Source: Narthecium ossifragum
Lineage: Eukaryota; Streptophyta; Magnoliopsida; Dioscoreales; Nartheciaceae
Assembly (NCBI GenBank): GCA_963920575.1
Contig: OY986972.1
Coordinates: 20,372,083-20,436,082 of the forward strand
Length of the DNA: 64,000 bases
Direction of reading: 5' to 3'
The translations under genes and the position numbers were made by a program. Of this stretch, positions 10,751 through 23,121 are shown one piece after another. How positions within the stretch are numbered: position 1 is the first letter of the stretch; each line of letters opens with the position of its first letter. The notes beneath the pieces were generated by a model. That model ran no database searches and was not told where the DNA came from. It was given only the letters and a program-made list of their open reading frames with translations.

Positions 10751-10880
10751 CCGTTTTATAGGCAAACGAACCGACTTATAAATGATCGATCTTTCCCTCG
10801 ATCCTTCATGATGATCGTACCTTAACTTTCTGGCACTAAATGATCGATCTTTTAGCAAGGAAAGATCGATCCTTTAGGTG
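10751..10880 (-). promoter_or_regulatory. LTR-A promoter: GATCGATC array followed by TATA box
   Basis: Read on the minus strand, GATCGATC palindromes (10880-10780) are followed within about 30 bp by CCTATAAAACGG (10762-10751). The same pairing is seen at 24905-25035 in another copy. The promoter role is inferred. Confidence 0.5.
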
Positions 10881-11176
10881 CAGAAAGTTAGACTTGGGCT
10901 AAAACACAAGCCCAAACCCGAATCTTTCGATCCCGGGTCCACCTAACCATTCTAATCAAACACTAACACAAACATGGTCAGTGTGCGCACACGCGGGTGT
11001 GAAACAAACCAACGAGGCGCAATTTACCAAATTGCCCTTGCGGTCCAAGAAACAAAGCAATCCTTCGGATCGCGCGCTCGATGTGAAACAAACAAACGAG
11101 CCACGGGCCCGACCCAGCCGGTCGACCCAGGAGTAGAGGGACAGGTCCTCACATAACAATCTGGGGATTTTCATTG

Positions 11177-11659
11177 GAGCGCTGATTTGTGTACATGCTG
11201 ATGTAGCATGTGCATTATACATGTTCGAATCGGTAGTGGACTACCGATTCTTTCATGTAGTCCATCACCACTACCGATGGACTAAATTAATAAGAGAAGC
11301 ATAGGATGGTACCGATTTAATTATTCATCTAGTACGCAAATCAGCGCTCAACTTTATGTACATGTTGACGTGACATGTGCATTACACATGCCCGAAATCG
11401 ATAGTGGACTACCGATTCTTTCATGTAGTCCATCGGTAGTGGTCTACCAATGGACTAAATTAATGAATCGGTATCTCACTACCAATTGAATTATTTATCT
11501 AATCCATCGGTAGTGAGCAACTGATTCATTAATCTAGTCCATCGATAGATCACTACCGATAGACTAAATGAAAGAATTGATAATTGACTATTGATTCAAT
11601 TCGATGACATGTGTATTACACATGTCATCTGTCATGTACATCAAATTTTATCCTTTTTC
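11177..11659. mobile_element. Foldback MITE of the CGGTAGTG family (Mutator-like)
   Basis: Long terminal inverted repeats begin GAGCGCTGATTTGTGTACATG. The centre has repeated palindromes such as ATCGGTAGTGGACTACCGAT. Probable 9-bp target duplications TTTTCATTG (11168-11176) and TTTCCATTG (11660-11668) differ at one base. Related copies occur at about 12060-12345, 51255-51547 and 63616-63863. Confidence 0.65.
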
Positions 11660-11668
11660 TTTCCATTG

Positions 11669-12059
11669 CGGAGAAAACTTACCAGAGCCATGTGGCACGA
11701 GTCTCTCTCTCAGCCCCATATGTCTCTTGCGCCAAATCTCCCTCTCTCTCGCCTACTCTACTATCCTATGCTTCTCTCGTTTTCTCTGTGATCCTCTGTC
11801 ACTCCCAATCTTCCCTCTGTTTCTCTCTCCTGCCCTTTGTCTTCCTTTCTGCCCCCACCTCTCTCTTTCTCTCTCCGTGCTATCTCTTTCACGTTAAGAA
11901 TTTTTCAAAATATATTTTTGTTTTTCTATAAATAGACAACTTTTGATAAAGCATCTATTTGCAGGGCATTCTTTTGATCAAACATCTCTTCATGAAAAGA
12001 CATATTTTTTCATAAAAACGCCTTTTTATGTTTAAATATCAAAGGATATGTTTTCAATA
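11669..12059. other. CT-rich then AT-rich spacer
   Basis: 11695-11890 is dominated by CTCTCT/CCTC tracts giving Ser/Leu-rich shadow frames; 11890-12059 is AT-rich. I see no gene. Confidence 0.5.
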
Positions 12060-12345
12060 GCGCTATGTATATAAAAATCATGAATTAGTGATTACACCTA
12101 TTGATGTAAGAGTCATGATTGGTATACATGAGTTAGAACATGTACATTATACTATATCAATCAATCGGTATCTCACTACCGATTGAATGTACTAATGATT
12201 GAATTATAGTGAGATACTGATTGGTTGATTTAGTCAATCGGTACCTCACTATAAATAGACTAGATCAATCAATCGGTATCTCATTACCGATTAAAGAAAA
12301 TGTGCATTACACATGCCACGTGTACAAAAGTTTATCCTTCATGTA
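12060..12345. mobile_element. Second CGGTAGTG-family foldback MITE (diverged)
   Basis: It contains ATCGGTATCTCACTACCGAT-type palindromes and a right arm CATTACACATGCCACGTGTAC that matches the arms of the other copies. Boundaries are approximate and no TSD was resolved. Confidence 0.5.
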
Positions 12346-13619
12346 ATAACTACACCTCTATATATAGCCATCTTCTTATTCCAAAAATAATCTTTTAAAA
12401 TCAATCAAAATTCACCATCTCTTTCTTTGTCGTTCTCTTTGAAGGATTTGAAGTTTTTCATTTACTGTAATAAAAAACTCAATTGAGAAAGTTCAGATTT
12501 TGACTTCTTTAGTGCATAATGCTGTCAATTATCCATCTAAGATTGGGCTTCATTGTATTCTGAAGACGGATTTGCACAATTATGACACACAACACTGGAT
12601 TCTTAGTTGCGGAGGCAAATATCGTCTTAAAAAAAAGCGACAAAATAACGGACCTTGAAGGATGACAACAACACGATAATCCCATAAGAAATCGACAGAC
12701 AAGACTGCAATTACTTGGCATAGTACGAATTTGATTGGGGCATTGACGAGAGGGTTGTCATCTTTAAAAAGAAAAAGGTTTTTTTTTTCTTCTATATTGC
12801 CATGTATATTTTAGTGATTTTTTTTCTCAAAAAACTACCCTATTTCATCCGAGTAACTCATTTATCGATTTTATTCCCAAAAAGCCTACCTTGGCCATAA
12901 GATCGCTAGCTTTCATCAGTTATCTTAATTTTATTTTCTTTTTTCATACATTTAACGATATAGTTGAGCAAAATACCCTTGTATTAGATACGGTTTTACA
13001 TTTTTTTCTAAACAACAAAAGGCAAACTAAAATGATTTTTTAATGTTAAAATCTCCATATTTAACAATTTTTTATATATAAACAATGAAATGCATTTTTG
13101 TCATTTAGACGTAGGTTGATTATGGTTAGGCGGCCAACCTTACGATTATAAATGGAAGCTAACATTAGGTGAGTCAGGTAGTAGGACGAAATAATTGATA
13201 AGATGGGTAATTTTTTGAAATATCACTAAAAAGTTGGTGGCGCCATGGGAAAAACCCAAAGGAAGACTATTTTATAGCTATGCAACCGGTGGTAGGTCTT
13301 AACCTGGTTTGGGACTACTGGAGATTGATAATTTTCATGTAGAGGCTTATTTGAGTAAGATACTCTTTCCTTAACTGCCTTTATAACGATGGCTTCTAAA
13401 ATTACTTAACTGTCATTGCCCTTATAACTACTGCCTTTCTCCCTCCTACAGCTTATATGATCGTGGGGGCTTAGGGCTAGTGTCCAACTTCCTCTCCGAC
13501 GAGCTATCTCCACCTCCAGTAATTTTCTCTTGATTTCGATCGGATTTATGAGAGGCTTATATGAAGGACATGAGAGTTATTAAACATGGAAGACCTAAGT
13601 TTTATGATCGTATGAATGT
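12346..13619. other. Intergenic AT-rich sequence, no supported gene
   Basis: Only short frames without family similarity were seen. A frame near 12509-12721 (minus) is not recognisable. Poly-T runs occur near 12780 and 12820. Confidence 0.5.
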
Positions 13620-13838
13620 AGATTTTAGGGTAAATTGCACTTTAGTACCCTATTGTTTGGGAAATGTTCATTTTAAACCCTCGACATCAAAACAGTTCGA
13701 AATAGTCCTTACATTTTCAATACCGTTCGATTTAATCCCAAGCGCAAAACGTCGTGATCTAATCTTACCGTAAACTGGCAAAACGTGACCACTTTTTTAC
13801 CCTTTTCCCTCCAAATCAGCCCGTAAGTTAGGTAAAGG
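13620..13838. repeat. Dispersed repeat (GTAAATTGCACTTTAGTACC type)
   Basis: The segment starting AGGGTAAATTGCACTTTAGT is repeated, diverged and inverted, at about 47160-47575 (for example AATGTTCATTTTAAACCC matches the reverse complement near 47510). It is likely the end of a DNA transposon family. It is interrupted at 13839 by an LTR-A copy. Confidence 0.5.
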
Positions 13839-16133
13839 TGTCGCGCCCCGACCCGCAGAGCGCGACCGGGCCGGGGACCGCGAGGGGGGGAAAGAACCTA
13901 CAACCACTAGCTTCAACTGGCGGAAGCAGTTGAGACTAAGGCCCAGCTGACGGAAACAGCTGGACATCACAGAGAAAGAGCGGAAGCAAGCTACTAACAA
14001 CAACTATTAACATTTATTATAAAACGGTAATAAAAAGTTAACAGTGTTCTAGTACAACAAGCTACAAGGGATCACAGTCCCTAAAAAGAAGCCACACTAC
14101 CCACCGGGGTCTCCGCGAACCCACACACGAAACCATCCTGACCCTCAGACATGGTCAGGATCCGGCCCGCTGCCACGAGACTGCCGACGGGGAAGCACCG
14201 GAGGAGAACGGGGACCCGCACCTGCAAACAAACACAGTCCAGGTAGGCATGAGCAACAGCTCAGCAGGGTCCTACTCTACCACTCCCGCTAAGAAGGCAA
14301 AACCCAACAAACGAACCAACCCTGAAGCCAAGTACCGAGGCTTGCCAAGGATCCCATAAATCCCGTCAATAACCCGAAGGGTTCCTGTCCTAGGTGTGTA
14401 TCTCCGATAACGCCACTGCTCAGGGGTGGGCAACTCCGACATTCCCTGACACATGGTGGACACGACGCAACCAGTAGGACACCCTTCTCCAAGCGGGATC
14501 TCCGCACTTGGCGGAACAACCGAAGTTAAGACTACCATCACTCGGTACTCTAAGCAGCAGAGTCAACACCCACCCCACCTATCCTAGCATGTCTAATGCA
14601 CAGGAAAACGGAGCAGGATAAGTATGATAAAGCTGTAAACAAACAACACATCAAGGGCACACCTTCGGCCCATTTATACTAAACACTCCCGAGGGTCATG
14701 ACTCCCTCGGTTCACCACAAAGCGGTAAGGGCATACCGTCAGCCCATTTATTCTACACACCCCGAGAGACATCACCCTCTCGGTTCACCACAAAGCGGTA
14801 AGGGCATACCGTCAGCCCATTTATTCTACACACCTGAGAGGCATCAGCCTCCCAGTTCAACCACAAAGCGGTAAGCATTTATGCATGATCCATAACAGGA
14901 CAAACCCCAAGGGTAAAAACGTAAAAACCACATACATGCGAAGCCCCGCGGGCAAAACTCTTGAAAACCCTCTCTGCTACTGAAGGATCGATCCTCACCA
15001 AGGGAAGGATCGATCATCCAAGCAACAGTGAGCTTCCCTCACTGTCGAGCCAAAGAAGATCGATCATTCCTCCCAGGAAGATCGATCTTTTTGGTGACAG
15101 AGGGCACCCTTCCAGTCGCACCAAGGAAGATCGATCCTTCCTCCCAGGAAGATCGATCATTCTCGGGACGAAGGGTAACCAAGCTAACCCATGCCCCATG
15201 ATCGATCTCCTCCCATAAGAAGATCGATCATGTGCTGGGCGCAGCAAGCCAACACCAGAGGACCGATCCTTCCTCCCAGAAGGATCGATCACCCAAAAAA
15301 TGGGTTCCGGCGTGCTTCCGGCCGGAGAACCGCCGGAAAACACAACCAAACCTCACCAAACTTGGTGGGTTGGTAGATCTGAGTACCACGAGGCTACTCA
15401 AGGCCTCAAAACCGGGGAAGAACAACTCCACAAGGAGATTAAAGCAAAACCAAACCCGGATTCAAAACCCTCAAACAGCCGGAGTTTTAGAAGAAGAACC
15501 CTACCTCCTCAGAGCAGCTTCGATCCACAAGACCAAGCCAAGGATCTTCCTCGCGCCGTCACGGTTCCAACGAGCCTTCAAGCTCCAGGAAAGGTGGCCG
15601 GAGGAGGAAGAACGGAGGAGAGAAAGGGGCGGTCGGAACAGGGGAAAAACAGAGTTCTCGCGGGGAAGAAGAAGAAGAGAGGAAGAAAGGAAGGGGGAGG
15701 GGAAGGGGGTAAGGCCGGGGAAAAGCCGGCGAAGGCGGGGAAAAGCTGGGGGAGGGGAGGGAAAGTCTTCCCTCCCCTGACAGGGGAAGCGACGGCCACC
15801 GCGGTGGCCGTCCTTCGAAAGCCACCGACAAAGACTTCCAGGCACAGGTAGGATCGATCTTCCTTGCATGCATGATCGATCCTGCTAGCAACAGGATCGA
15901 TCTCCACCCCAAGGAGATCGATCTTCTGTGCCCTGAAAGGCAAACTTGGGCTGGGACACAAGCCCAAGTCCAGAACCCCCAACCTCGGGTCCACCTAACC
16001 TTTCTAACAACCACATGCACCAAACAAGGTCTGTGTGTGCACAGCCAGTGTGAAACGACCGCCAAGGCACAATTTCCCAAATTGCCCTTGGGGTAAACAA
16101 CAAGCCGAAGGGATGGAGGGACGGGTCCTCACA
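13839..16133 (-). mobile_element. LTR-A copy 2 (solo-LTR-like)
   Basis: Starts TGTCGCGCCCCGACCCGCAG and ends GACGGGTCCTCACA on the plus strand, 2295 bp. A perfect 5-bp target duplication AAAGG flanks it (13834-13838 and 16134-16138). It contains the internal GATCGATC array (14987-15295), a purine-rich GGAGGA tract (15590-15780) and a second GATCGATC cluster (15851-15925). No gene interior. Minus orientation is by analogy with copies that show a TATA box. Confidence 0.85.
14987..15295. repeat. GATCGATC palindrome array, internal slot of LTR-A copy 2
   Basis: About ten GATCGATC-type 8-mers at short spacing, about 1.15 kb from the TGTCGCG end, the same slot as in copies at 3240, 24341 and 31280. 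Confidence 0.85.
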
Positions 16134-16138
16134 AAAGG

Positions 16139-16589
16139 GCTTAGGGTTTCTATGCACAAGTTGGGCTGAGGGGCGGCCAGAGTGAAATCGGACCAATTTA
16201 CCACCTGTTCGGCGGAGTTTCCACCATCGTCGAGGCTAAGACATGCCAAGTAAGGTTCCCCCTATCTATTGCTCTCTATTAGCAGTGTTCTATGGTGTCG
16301 TATGATGAGAAATGTTCATCCTTTTGGTGATAAACCTGATGATCATGCAAAATGACCATCTTTAAAATGTTTTGTGCTAGTTTTCATCGCCTATTATTGG
16401 AAAATGGTTCATTTTTTTACCGTGGATGATGTTAGATAGGCATGTTACCTAGGTTTTGCTGTAGTTCTGGTCCAGTGTTATTTAGGTTTACTTTTCATGT
16501 ATTCTTGTGGTCCGAGTGACGATAGATTTTGCTTTATGTTGTTTAATCACTGATTAGTTGACTTGGATCAGTGATGATAGATTTTGTCA
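16139..16589. other. Spacer without supported gene
   Basis: The sequence near 16139-16260 (AGGGTTTCTATGCAC...GCCAAGTAAGG) resembles a 5' leader with a GT donor, but no coding frame follows. The rest is AT-rich. Confidence 0.35.
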
Positions 16590-16721
16590 TGCTCACCTAC
16601 ATCTGTATCAAACCACTTGAAGAAGTTGCAGCCAACATCTTACAAGAAAAAAGGAAGTGATTGAATACCAAACATTGGAGAATAAATACCGCTAAAGAAT
16701 CTCCTTCTTGGATAGTTTCCA
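16590..16721 (-). pseudogene. GRF-type zinc-finger gene fragment, C-terminal part
   Basis: Read on the minus strand directly after the LTR-A insertion, the frame gives NYPRRRFF; further on, in another phase, it gives GCNFFKWFDTDVGEHDK. Joined to the part at 41554-41738 across the insertion, it restores the GRF zinc-finger order RFLGC-ANY followed by GC.FF.WFD. An extra stretch or intron lies between NY and GCNFF. GRF domains bind zinc and occur in nucleases, topoisomerases and many plant transposon-related proteins. Confidence 0.6.
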
Positions 16722-17345
16722 TGTCACACCCCGACCCATAAAACTCATCCAGATCGAGATGTGAGCCACCTAAATCTGTTCAACAACTTCAACTGGCGTA
16801 AGATATATTTGATACAGAATAAGCTTACAACTATGAATTTAAACAAATTAGAATCATAATAAATAACTAATCATTACATTCCTCAAAATCTACATTAAAG
16901 AATATTACAATCTTTCTCAAATACAGCTGAATTAAGAATCATAAAATTCAGTTCTCGAATTCATCAGATTATATTTCAATTTATACATCATAATATAAAA
17001 CTGTCCAAAAGTACTCCTCGAAGCTCCAAGTCCCCGACCACCTCGAGAATATTGCACCATCTTCTAGAAGATCACCTGAAAGAATGAATTGCATCGACAT
17101 GCATCGCCGATGCAGCCCAGGTAAGGTGAGCAACAATGCCCAGTAGGGTTCTACTTTACGTCGCACAGAAAGGAAAGGAAACTACAACTGTGTCGTTCTT
17201 CGCATAAGCCTAAGATATGACAAGGGGCCCCAAAACCCCATCGATTCCCAGAGGCTCCTGTCCAAGTCCCACCCTAACCCAAGAACAAACGAGAGGAAAC
17301 AAAGACTATGGGATCCTGTCCAGGTCCCACCCTGCCCAGTCTTAC

Positions 17346-19856
17346 TGTCGCGCCCCGACCCGCGAAAGCCCAACCGGGCCGGGCGACGCGAACCGGAACC
17401 TACAAAACTCGAAAAACAAAGCTGGCGAGGGTTCCCTCTAACCTATTGGTCTCCCTAACAGTCTATCACAAAACACCCTCAATTAAAAGATACAATAATA
17501 ATGAAGCCTCGAACCATAGATTTAAAACTCAAAGCATTTAATATACAAATCCTCGGAGAGGGGAAGATTCAAATACAATATCGCTCTCGTTGGAGACTAA
17601 CTAACTTAGGGTAAAAGCAGTAAACGATCACCACCTCTCAAAGCCCGCTTGGCGCCGCCGTACCGCCAACCAACTGCCCGGTAGGGGCCACGGAAGAAGA
17701 ACTGGCGCCTGCACCTGCAAAACGCAGCCCCGGATAGGTGTGAGCACTAAGCTCAGTAGGGATCTACACTACGACACACAGGAGGAAGAGGGAAACGCAA
17801 CAGTGTCGCCCTCAAGCCAGACTCGAGTGAGCTACAATGGTCCCATTACCATTCACCGGTGATCTCTAGGCATATCCAACCATGGTCACCCCAACGGACT
17901 GGGCCCATCCTGGATACGCCTAGTGTCGCAGGGTTCCAGCTGTGGTCACCCAACTCGCCATGGGCCCACACTGATGCCCCTACTGGCAGGAACGGACACT
18001 GCCCAAAGAATAAGACCCGTCACCGGTGGCATCCTCAACACCTGACTTGAGGCCGACACGACCTCTACAATCATCAAGCATCAGGTGTACCAGTCCTCCA
18101 AGCCTATCATCAAATCGACTGGACACCACAATTCCAACTGGGTCCTAACAACCCAACCCCGGTCCTAGGGCTAAGTCCGAGCTTCCAGCCTCGGGACGGC
18201 GACCCAAGGATCACCCACGCCCTAACCAATGCAACTAATGCACAAACCAAGGATGCATGCTATGACATACACAGATAAGAAGCAGAGCATGCAACAGTAT
18301 GTCAAGCATCACATAAGTCTACTGAATCGCTGCAGCGGTACTACCGACCGCTGCCAGCCGATCCGCAGCGGGTCCCGGCATTACGACGGTACCGCGACCG
18401 TCACCCGCCGACTCCTGCAACGGGAAGCAGCCCCGAAAATGATGATGAACAAAACACAATATAATATTATATTCCGAAATATAATATTATATTCAAAAAC
18501 ACCCAAAGCCTCTACTTAGGGGCTAATTGATCCCGTCGATCCGATGCCCAAACAAATTTGGATTCAAGATCCAACTTAGTCACCAGTATGTGTATATACC
18601 AGGATCAACATATCCAACTTTCATAATCATCCAACGGTTGGATTTACGGGCAAACTCTAATCAAAATCGTTAATCAAACTAACTTACCCATTAATTGCTG
18701 CAGCGCAGCCCTTCAGCAAACAATTCATAAGCAATCGTAAAAAAATCGGAAAATTACAAAACAAGATGGGATGGAAAGCTAACGAATAGCTCTACAACTC
18801 TTATGTTTATGAAAAGCCAAGATCATGTACTCGCAGGCCGGAAAACTCGCCGCAAGCCAGCTGTTTCTCAAGAACAGCAGAAAACCAGAAATCCGAGACT
18901 AATCCTCCATAAAACCTACTCAAATCTCAACTGATTAACATGAAACTTAAATCAGTAATTCTAACAGGTATAAAGAATCCAACAAATCAAGGATCAACAA
19001 GATCCAACGGCTAGATCTCAAGAAAACCCGAAATAAACATTAGTAGGTATAACCCTACCTAGCTGCGCTTTCCTCGGCTGATTCCCCGCGATTTGATCAC
19101 CAACGAGCCTCCAAACCACTTCAGGGATCTTCCTCTCGTTGCCACAAATCCAACAAGCCTTAGAACGCCGGAAAAGATGGCCGGAGGAGGGAGAACGAAG
19201 GAGAAGAAGCTCGTCGGCGGAGAAAGGAAGAAACAGAGCACCGCGGGAAAGAAGAGAAAGGAGGAAGAAGAAGAGAAGAGAAAGGAGGAAGAAGAAGAGA
19301 AGAGAAGGAGGAAGAGGAGGGGAAGAAAAGAGGGGAAAGGGGGAGGGGAAAGTCGGGAAAGAGGGGGAAAAGCTGGGGGGAGGGGAGGGGAAGTCTTCCC
19401 TCCTCTGACAGAGAGAGCGACGGCCAGCGGTGGCCGTCCTCGCGAAGCAGAAAAGCCACCGACGCGATTCCGATCGGTCGCTCCAAGGAGTGATCGATCG
19501 CTCGCGCCCTGGCTCGATCCCGCCACCGACTCGCTCACGAGTCCGACCGATCGCTCCTTGGAGTGATCGATCGCTCGAGGGTCGTCAGCTGCCCAAAGAC
19601 AAGCTTCCGCGCGCCCGAGCTGGGATCTTCTGATCGCGGGTCCACCTAGCCATTCTAAACAAGCATTAACAAAAACAAGGCCGGTGTGTGCACACGCGGG
19701 TGTGAAACAAACCAACAAGGCGCAATTTACCAAATTGCCCTTGTGGTCCAAGAAACAATGCGATCCACCGGATCGCGCACTCGACACGAAGCAAACCAAC
19801 GAGCCACGGGCCCGACCCAGCCGGTCGACCCAGGAGTAGAGGGACGGGTCCTCACA
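17346..19856 (-). mobile_element. LTR-A copy 4 (solo-LTR-like), nested
   Basis: Starts TGTCGCGCCCCGACCCGCG and ends GACGGGTCCTCACA, 2511 bp. Flanks CTTAC and CGTAT match only 3/5. It belongs to the subgroup sharing an AATATAATATTATATTC palindrome (18466-18495), also seen in copies at 43850 and 33858. It has a GGAGGAAGA tract (19180-19400) and a variant palindrome cluster with GATCGATCGCTC (19470-19575). No gene. Confidence 0.75.
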
Positions 19857-20273
19857 CGTATCATCTCTCATGGTGCACACACAAGTCAGGGACATCGGCA
19901 ACCATCCTTAGCACTTGGTCTTGGAGCGCTAACACGACCTCTATACATCAAGTACAAAAATATAATACATAGTTGACTATAAGAATAACCTTAAATGATA
20001 GCAAACATGATCATTCGATAACAATCATGTCTTAATCCCCAACTAACCAAACCCCGGTCCTAGGGCTCGATCCGAGCTACCCGAGACCCCCGGATCGGCG
20101 ATCAAATCCATCGCCCACCGCCTAGCCTGAATGACTCTAATGCAAGTATCATGTATGAGCCTATACAACCAACTAGTTTAGGTGTCTTTATATGACATTT
20201 CATCAAACACGTCAAGTGTAGCATACAACATGCCCAAAGAGAGCTAAACTACAACATTCTCAAAGAGAGCTAA

Positions 20274-20277
<4 letters not shown>

Positions 20278-20335
<58 letters not shown>

Positions 20336-20350
20336 GTATGTATATATAAG
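20278..20350. repeat. TA microsatellite followed by TATG repeats
   Basis: About 22 TA units pass into five TATG/GTAT units, then TATATATAAG. Confidence 0.95.
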
Positions 20351-20886
20351 CAAGGCTAGCATTACATAGGCATACAAGAGACTAACATGACATAAATTTA
20401 ACTTAAAGCTATCATTACAACCCACCATGGGTTCACTGGCATCAGGCTAAAAACTAAATATCCAAGCTCTCCAAGAACTTATTAACATTCCATAATTTGA
20501 AATATACTAATATTGGAAGATAACCAATCATGCCTCTATGAGTTTTGCTCACACGCAAGCTATGCATTCATAAACCCAAAAATAGCATTTCATATGCTTT
20601 TACTATGAGGGTCCGTCCCTCTGACCTGGCTCAACCGCGTGGGTCGAGGGCCATTTTTCTGGTGATTTAATTCCGCGTCGGGTACGATCGGGCGATCGTA
20701 TGGCAGTTGTTGACCCCAGGGGCATTTTGGTAAATATGCCCCATGGTGGTCCGTTTCACACCCGCGTTGCACACACGGCCTTCGATTGATGTATGTGTTT
20801 TATTAGAACCTTAAGGGTGCGTTCGATCAGAAGATCGGAGCTCAATTGGGAAAGATCGAATCGGACGGCTGAGATCGATTCAGATC

Positions 20887-20970
20887 TCTATATATAGCCT
20901 GTCCCTTTCTCTCTCTTTTCTCCTCCCTGTAGTTGTCTCCTTCTCTCTCTTTCTCTCTCCTTCGCCTGAG
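20887..20970 (+). promoter_or_regulatory. TATA box and pyrimidine-rich start region of LTR-A
   Basis: CTATATATAGCC at about 20887-20899, then CT repeats to 20970. Comparable TATA boxes lie at about 34206 (CCTATAAATAGCC) and 37265 (TCTATTTAAACC) in the other forward copies. This sets the direction of LTR-A. Promoter activity is inferred. Confidence 0.6.
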
Positions 20971-21423
20971 GTAGGGTTTGGAGACGCGAGCTTCGAGGAG
21001 CGGATCTTGGCGGTTTGACTAGTTGGACGCGTGGAGGAGCTGCCCTACTTGCTCAAGTAGGTGTTTCTACCTCGATCTTATGATCGGATTCTCCTAGGAT
21101 AGGTTTCTTGTATTTTCGTTGTAGGAATACATGTTAGAATGTTGTGTATCTTGTAGCATATGTATTATGGCTTGCTTCTAGCATTCCTATCAGTAGATTT
21201 TCGTATTTTGTCTGTTGATTTCCGTATTATCGCCGTTTTATCGATTTTCGGCCATTTCAACCTAGATTGGAGATTTAACCATCAAAATCATGTTTTCTTT
21301 GCACCAATAGCTTCTCCATCATCTTTTATGCATGCATGCAAAGTTTCATTGATTTCCAACAAGATTTGATAGTTGAAATCCAAGAAATTGGATTTCCGGC
21401 ACTGTTCTAAGGAACTGTGCAAT

Positions 21424-21816
21424 AGACCGGACGGTCGACCGTTGGATCGACCGTCAAGCGTTGATACGTTTCTTTTGGGCATGACGGTCGACCGTCGCAT
21501 TGACCGTCGGGCTCTGTCGCGTTTTTGGCCTCCCACGGTCGATGGACCGATCGACCGTGGGCTCCCTCTCTTTTCCTTTCCGCCTCACGGTCGACCGTCG
21601 GATCAACCGTCGCATCGTTCGTGAGGCTCTGCCTCGTTTTGGGGCCTCCCAGGGTCGATGCACCAATCGACCGTGGCCCTTATGCTTTTCCCTTGTTTGG
21701 CCCCACGGTTGACCGTCGGATCGACCGTGGCATCGACCGTGGCCTCACGGTCAACCGTCGGATCGGCCGTGGCATCGACCGTGGCCTCACGGTCGACCGT
21801 CACATCGACCGTGGGC
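21424..21816. repeat. GGTCGACC palindrome array in the LTR-A internal slot
   Basis: Many ACGGTCGACCGT, ATCGACCGT and related units. The flank before the array (GGATTTCCGGCACTGTTC) matches the flank of the GATCGATC array in the copy at 29650 (reverse complement GATTTCCGACACTATTC), so the same position holds a different palindrome. Confidence 0.8.
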
Positions 21817-23121
21817 CACTGAGCTGTGTTTTCGAGTTTCCTTTGATTGGTTTTCATTCATGATAGATACCCAACCATGTTAGGAAGCATATATGATGTT
21901 TTCACGGGATTTCTATCGAGATTGGAAAGTGAATTGGGAGTTTAACCCCTTGATGAATTTATCGGTTTTCACCCGCATTTAAATACTTGGTTGATATTAG
22001 TTTAAATGCTTATTGCTTTCCCTAGCCATTAGGTAACTATGAGTGTTAGCTAACGAGATATTGTGGAACCTTAGCCTGTTGCCGGCGAGTGCCGAGGGCT
22101 ATTGTATAACTGTTGAACTTATAAATGATGTTGTGACATATAGAGACATCTGGATAGATGTTTGCATAGGATCATACACTGTATGCATTAGAGGCATGTC
22201 AGGTTAGGCGGGCGATGGGTTGATCGCCGATCCGAGGCTCTCGGATAGCTCGGATCTAGCCTTAGGACCGTGGCTGGGTAGTCAGGATTAGGGCGTGATT
22301 GTTTAATCAGAATCTCATGTTATTGAGGATGTGCGATAGTTGGCTGAGATCTTTGCTTTGAGGTTTAGAGGTCGTGTCGCCTTTCCAAGGCCAAGTGCTA
22401 AGGATGGATGTTGATGCGTTCCCGACATGGGTCCCCAAGGCACGGTAATCCTGCTTGGGTAAGGGTGATCCTGCATGTTACTGTTCCTTGGCCTCCTAGT
22501 ACTTGTTCAGGAGAGAGGTTTCATGACAGGAGCCCTTGGGACATCGACAGGGGTTGTGGGACCCTGTAGCATTCCTTAGGCTTGAGTGGGGAGACAACAC
22601 CGCTGTTGTTTTCCTCCTTTCAGTGTGCCGTAGAGTAGAACCCTACTGAGCTTATCGCTCACTCCTACCCGGGCTGCATTTACAGGTGCAGGCGCCAGTT
22701 CTTCAGCAGTAGAGTCGGCGGGATCTGCCTTTGGTGGCGCGAGTACTTCCAGAGGCGTCTGAGGTTGCTGTAGAAAGACTGTTGTACTTTTTGATAGTTT
22801 GTATATTATAAACATCTTTCGTGAACTTTTGGAATTATTTGTATAATATCTTTTCCCTTGGAAGAGTTTGATAAGAATTATAATCAGATGTTTAAACAGT
22901 ACAAGTTGATGTATTTATGAATTGAATTACAGCTTTACCTCTGGAGTTTAAATTGTTTAAGTTTACCCCTGTTTTCCGTAATGTATCGCGCCGATTGGTA
23001 TGAATAGTGATAGGAACCCTCACGCCCCACCCTGGATGGGTTTTCTGGGTCAGGGTGTGACATTTACCTCATATCTTATCCTTTTGACATTTCACAGAAC
23101 ATCTCATGGGTCATGCATGCA

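Larger units (their letters stand above)
1802..11153 (-). mobile_element. LTR-A copy 1 (solo-LTR-like), split by a nested LTR-B
   Basis: The plus strand starts TGTCGCGCCCCGACCCGCG and ends GGTCCTCACA. Flanks are TAGCA (1797-1801) and TAACA (11154-11158), a 4/5 match for a 5-bp target duplication. Without the nested LTR-B (3795-10655) the unit is about 2.49 kb. The transcriptional orientation is inferred to be minus, because on that strand a CCTATAAAACGG TATA box (10751-10762) lies just downstream of a GATCGATC array (10780-10880). No retroviral gene is present. Confidence 0.8.
20604..23062 (+). mobile_element. LTR-A copy 5 (solo-LTR-like), forward orientation
   Basis: Starts TATGAGGGTCCGTCCCT (TG mutated to TA) and ends GGTCAGGGTGTGACA, 2459 bp. 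Perfect target duplication TTTAC (20599-20603 and 23063-23067). A TATA box CTATATATAG (about 20887) is followed by a CT-rich tract (20905-20970), as in a plant LTR promoter and leader. The internal array slot (21424-21816) holds GGTCGACC palindromes instead of GATCGATC. No gene interior. Confidence 0.85.

Noticed and set aside
10960..11156. Conserved frame ETNQRGAIYQIALAVQETKQ and relatives at LTR-A ends
   Set aside because: It recurs in several LTR-A copies as part of the terminal 200 bp, but stops and frames vary between copies, so it reflects DNA-level repetition, not a coding gene.
14961..15349. Regularly spaced palindromic repeats resembling a CRISPR array
   Set aside because: Repeat units are 8-15 bp, spacers are short and themselves repetitive, there are no cas genes, and the context is a plant LTR.
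15232..15869. Long Lys/Glu/Gly-rich plus frame and Pro/Ser/Phe-rich minus frames
   Set aside because: These cover the GGAGGA purine tract of LTR-A; similar tracts at 19180-19400 and 45700-45890 give the same artefact in other frames.
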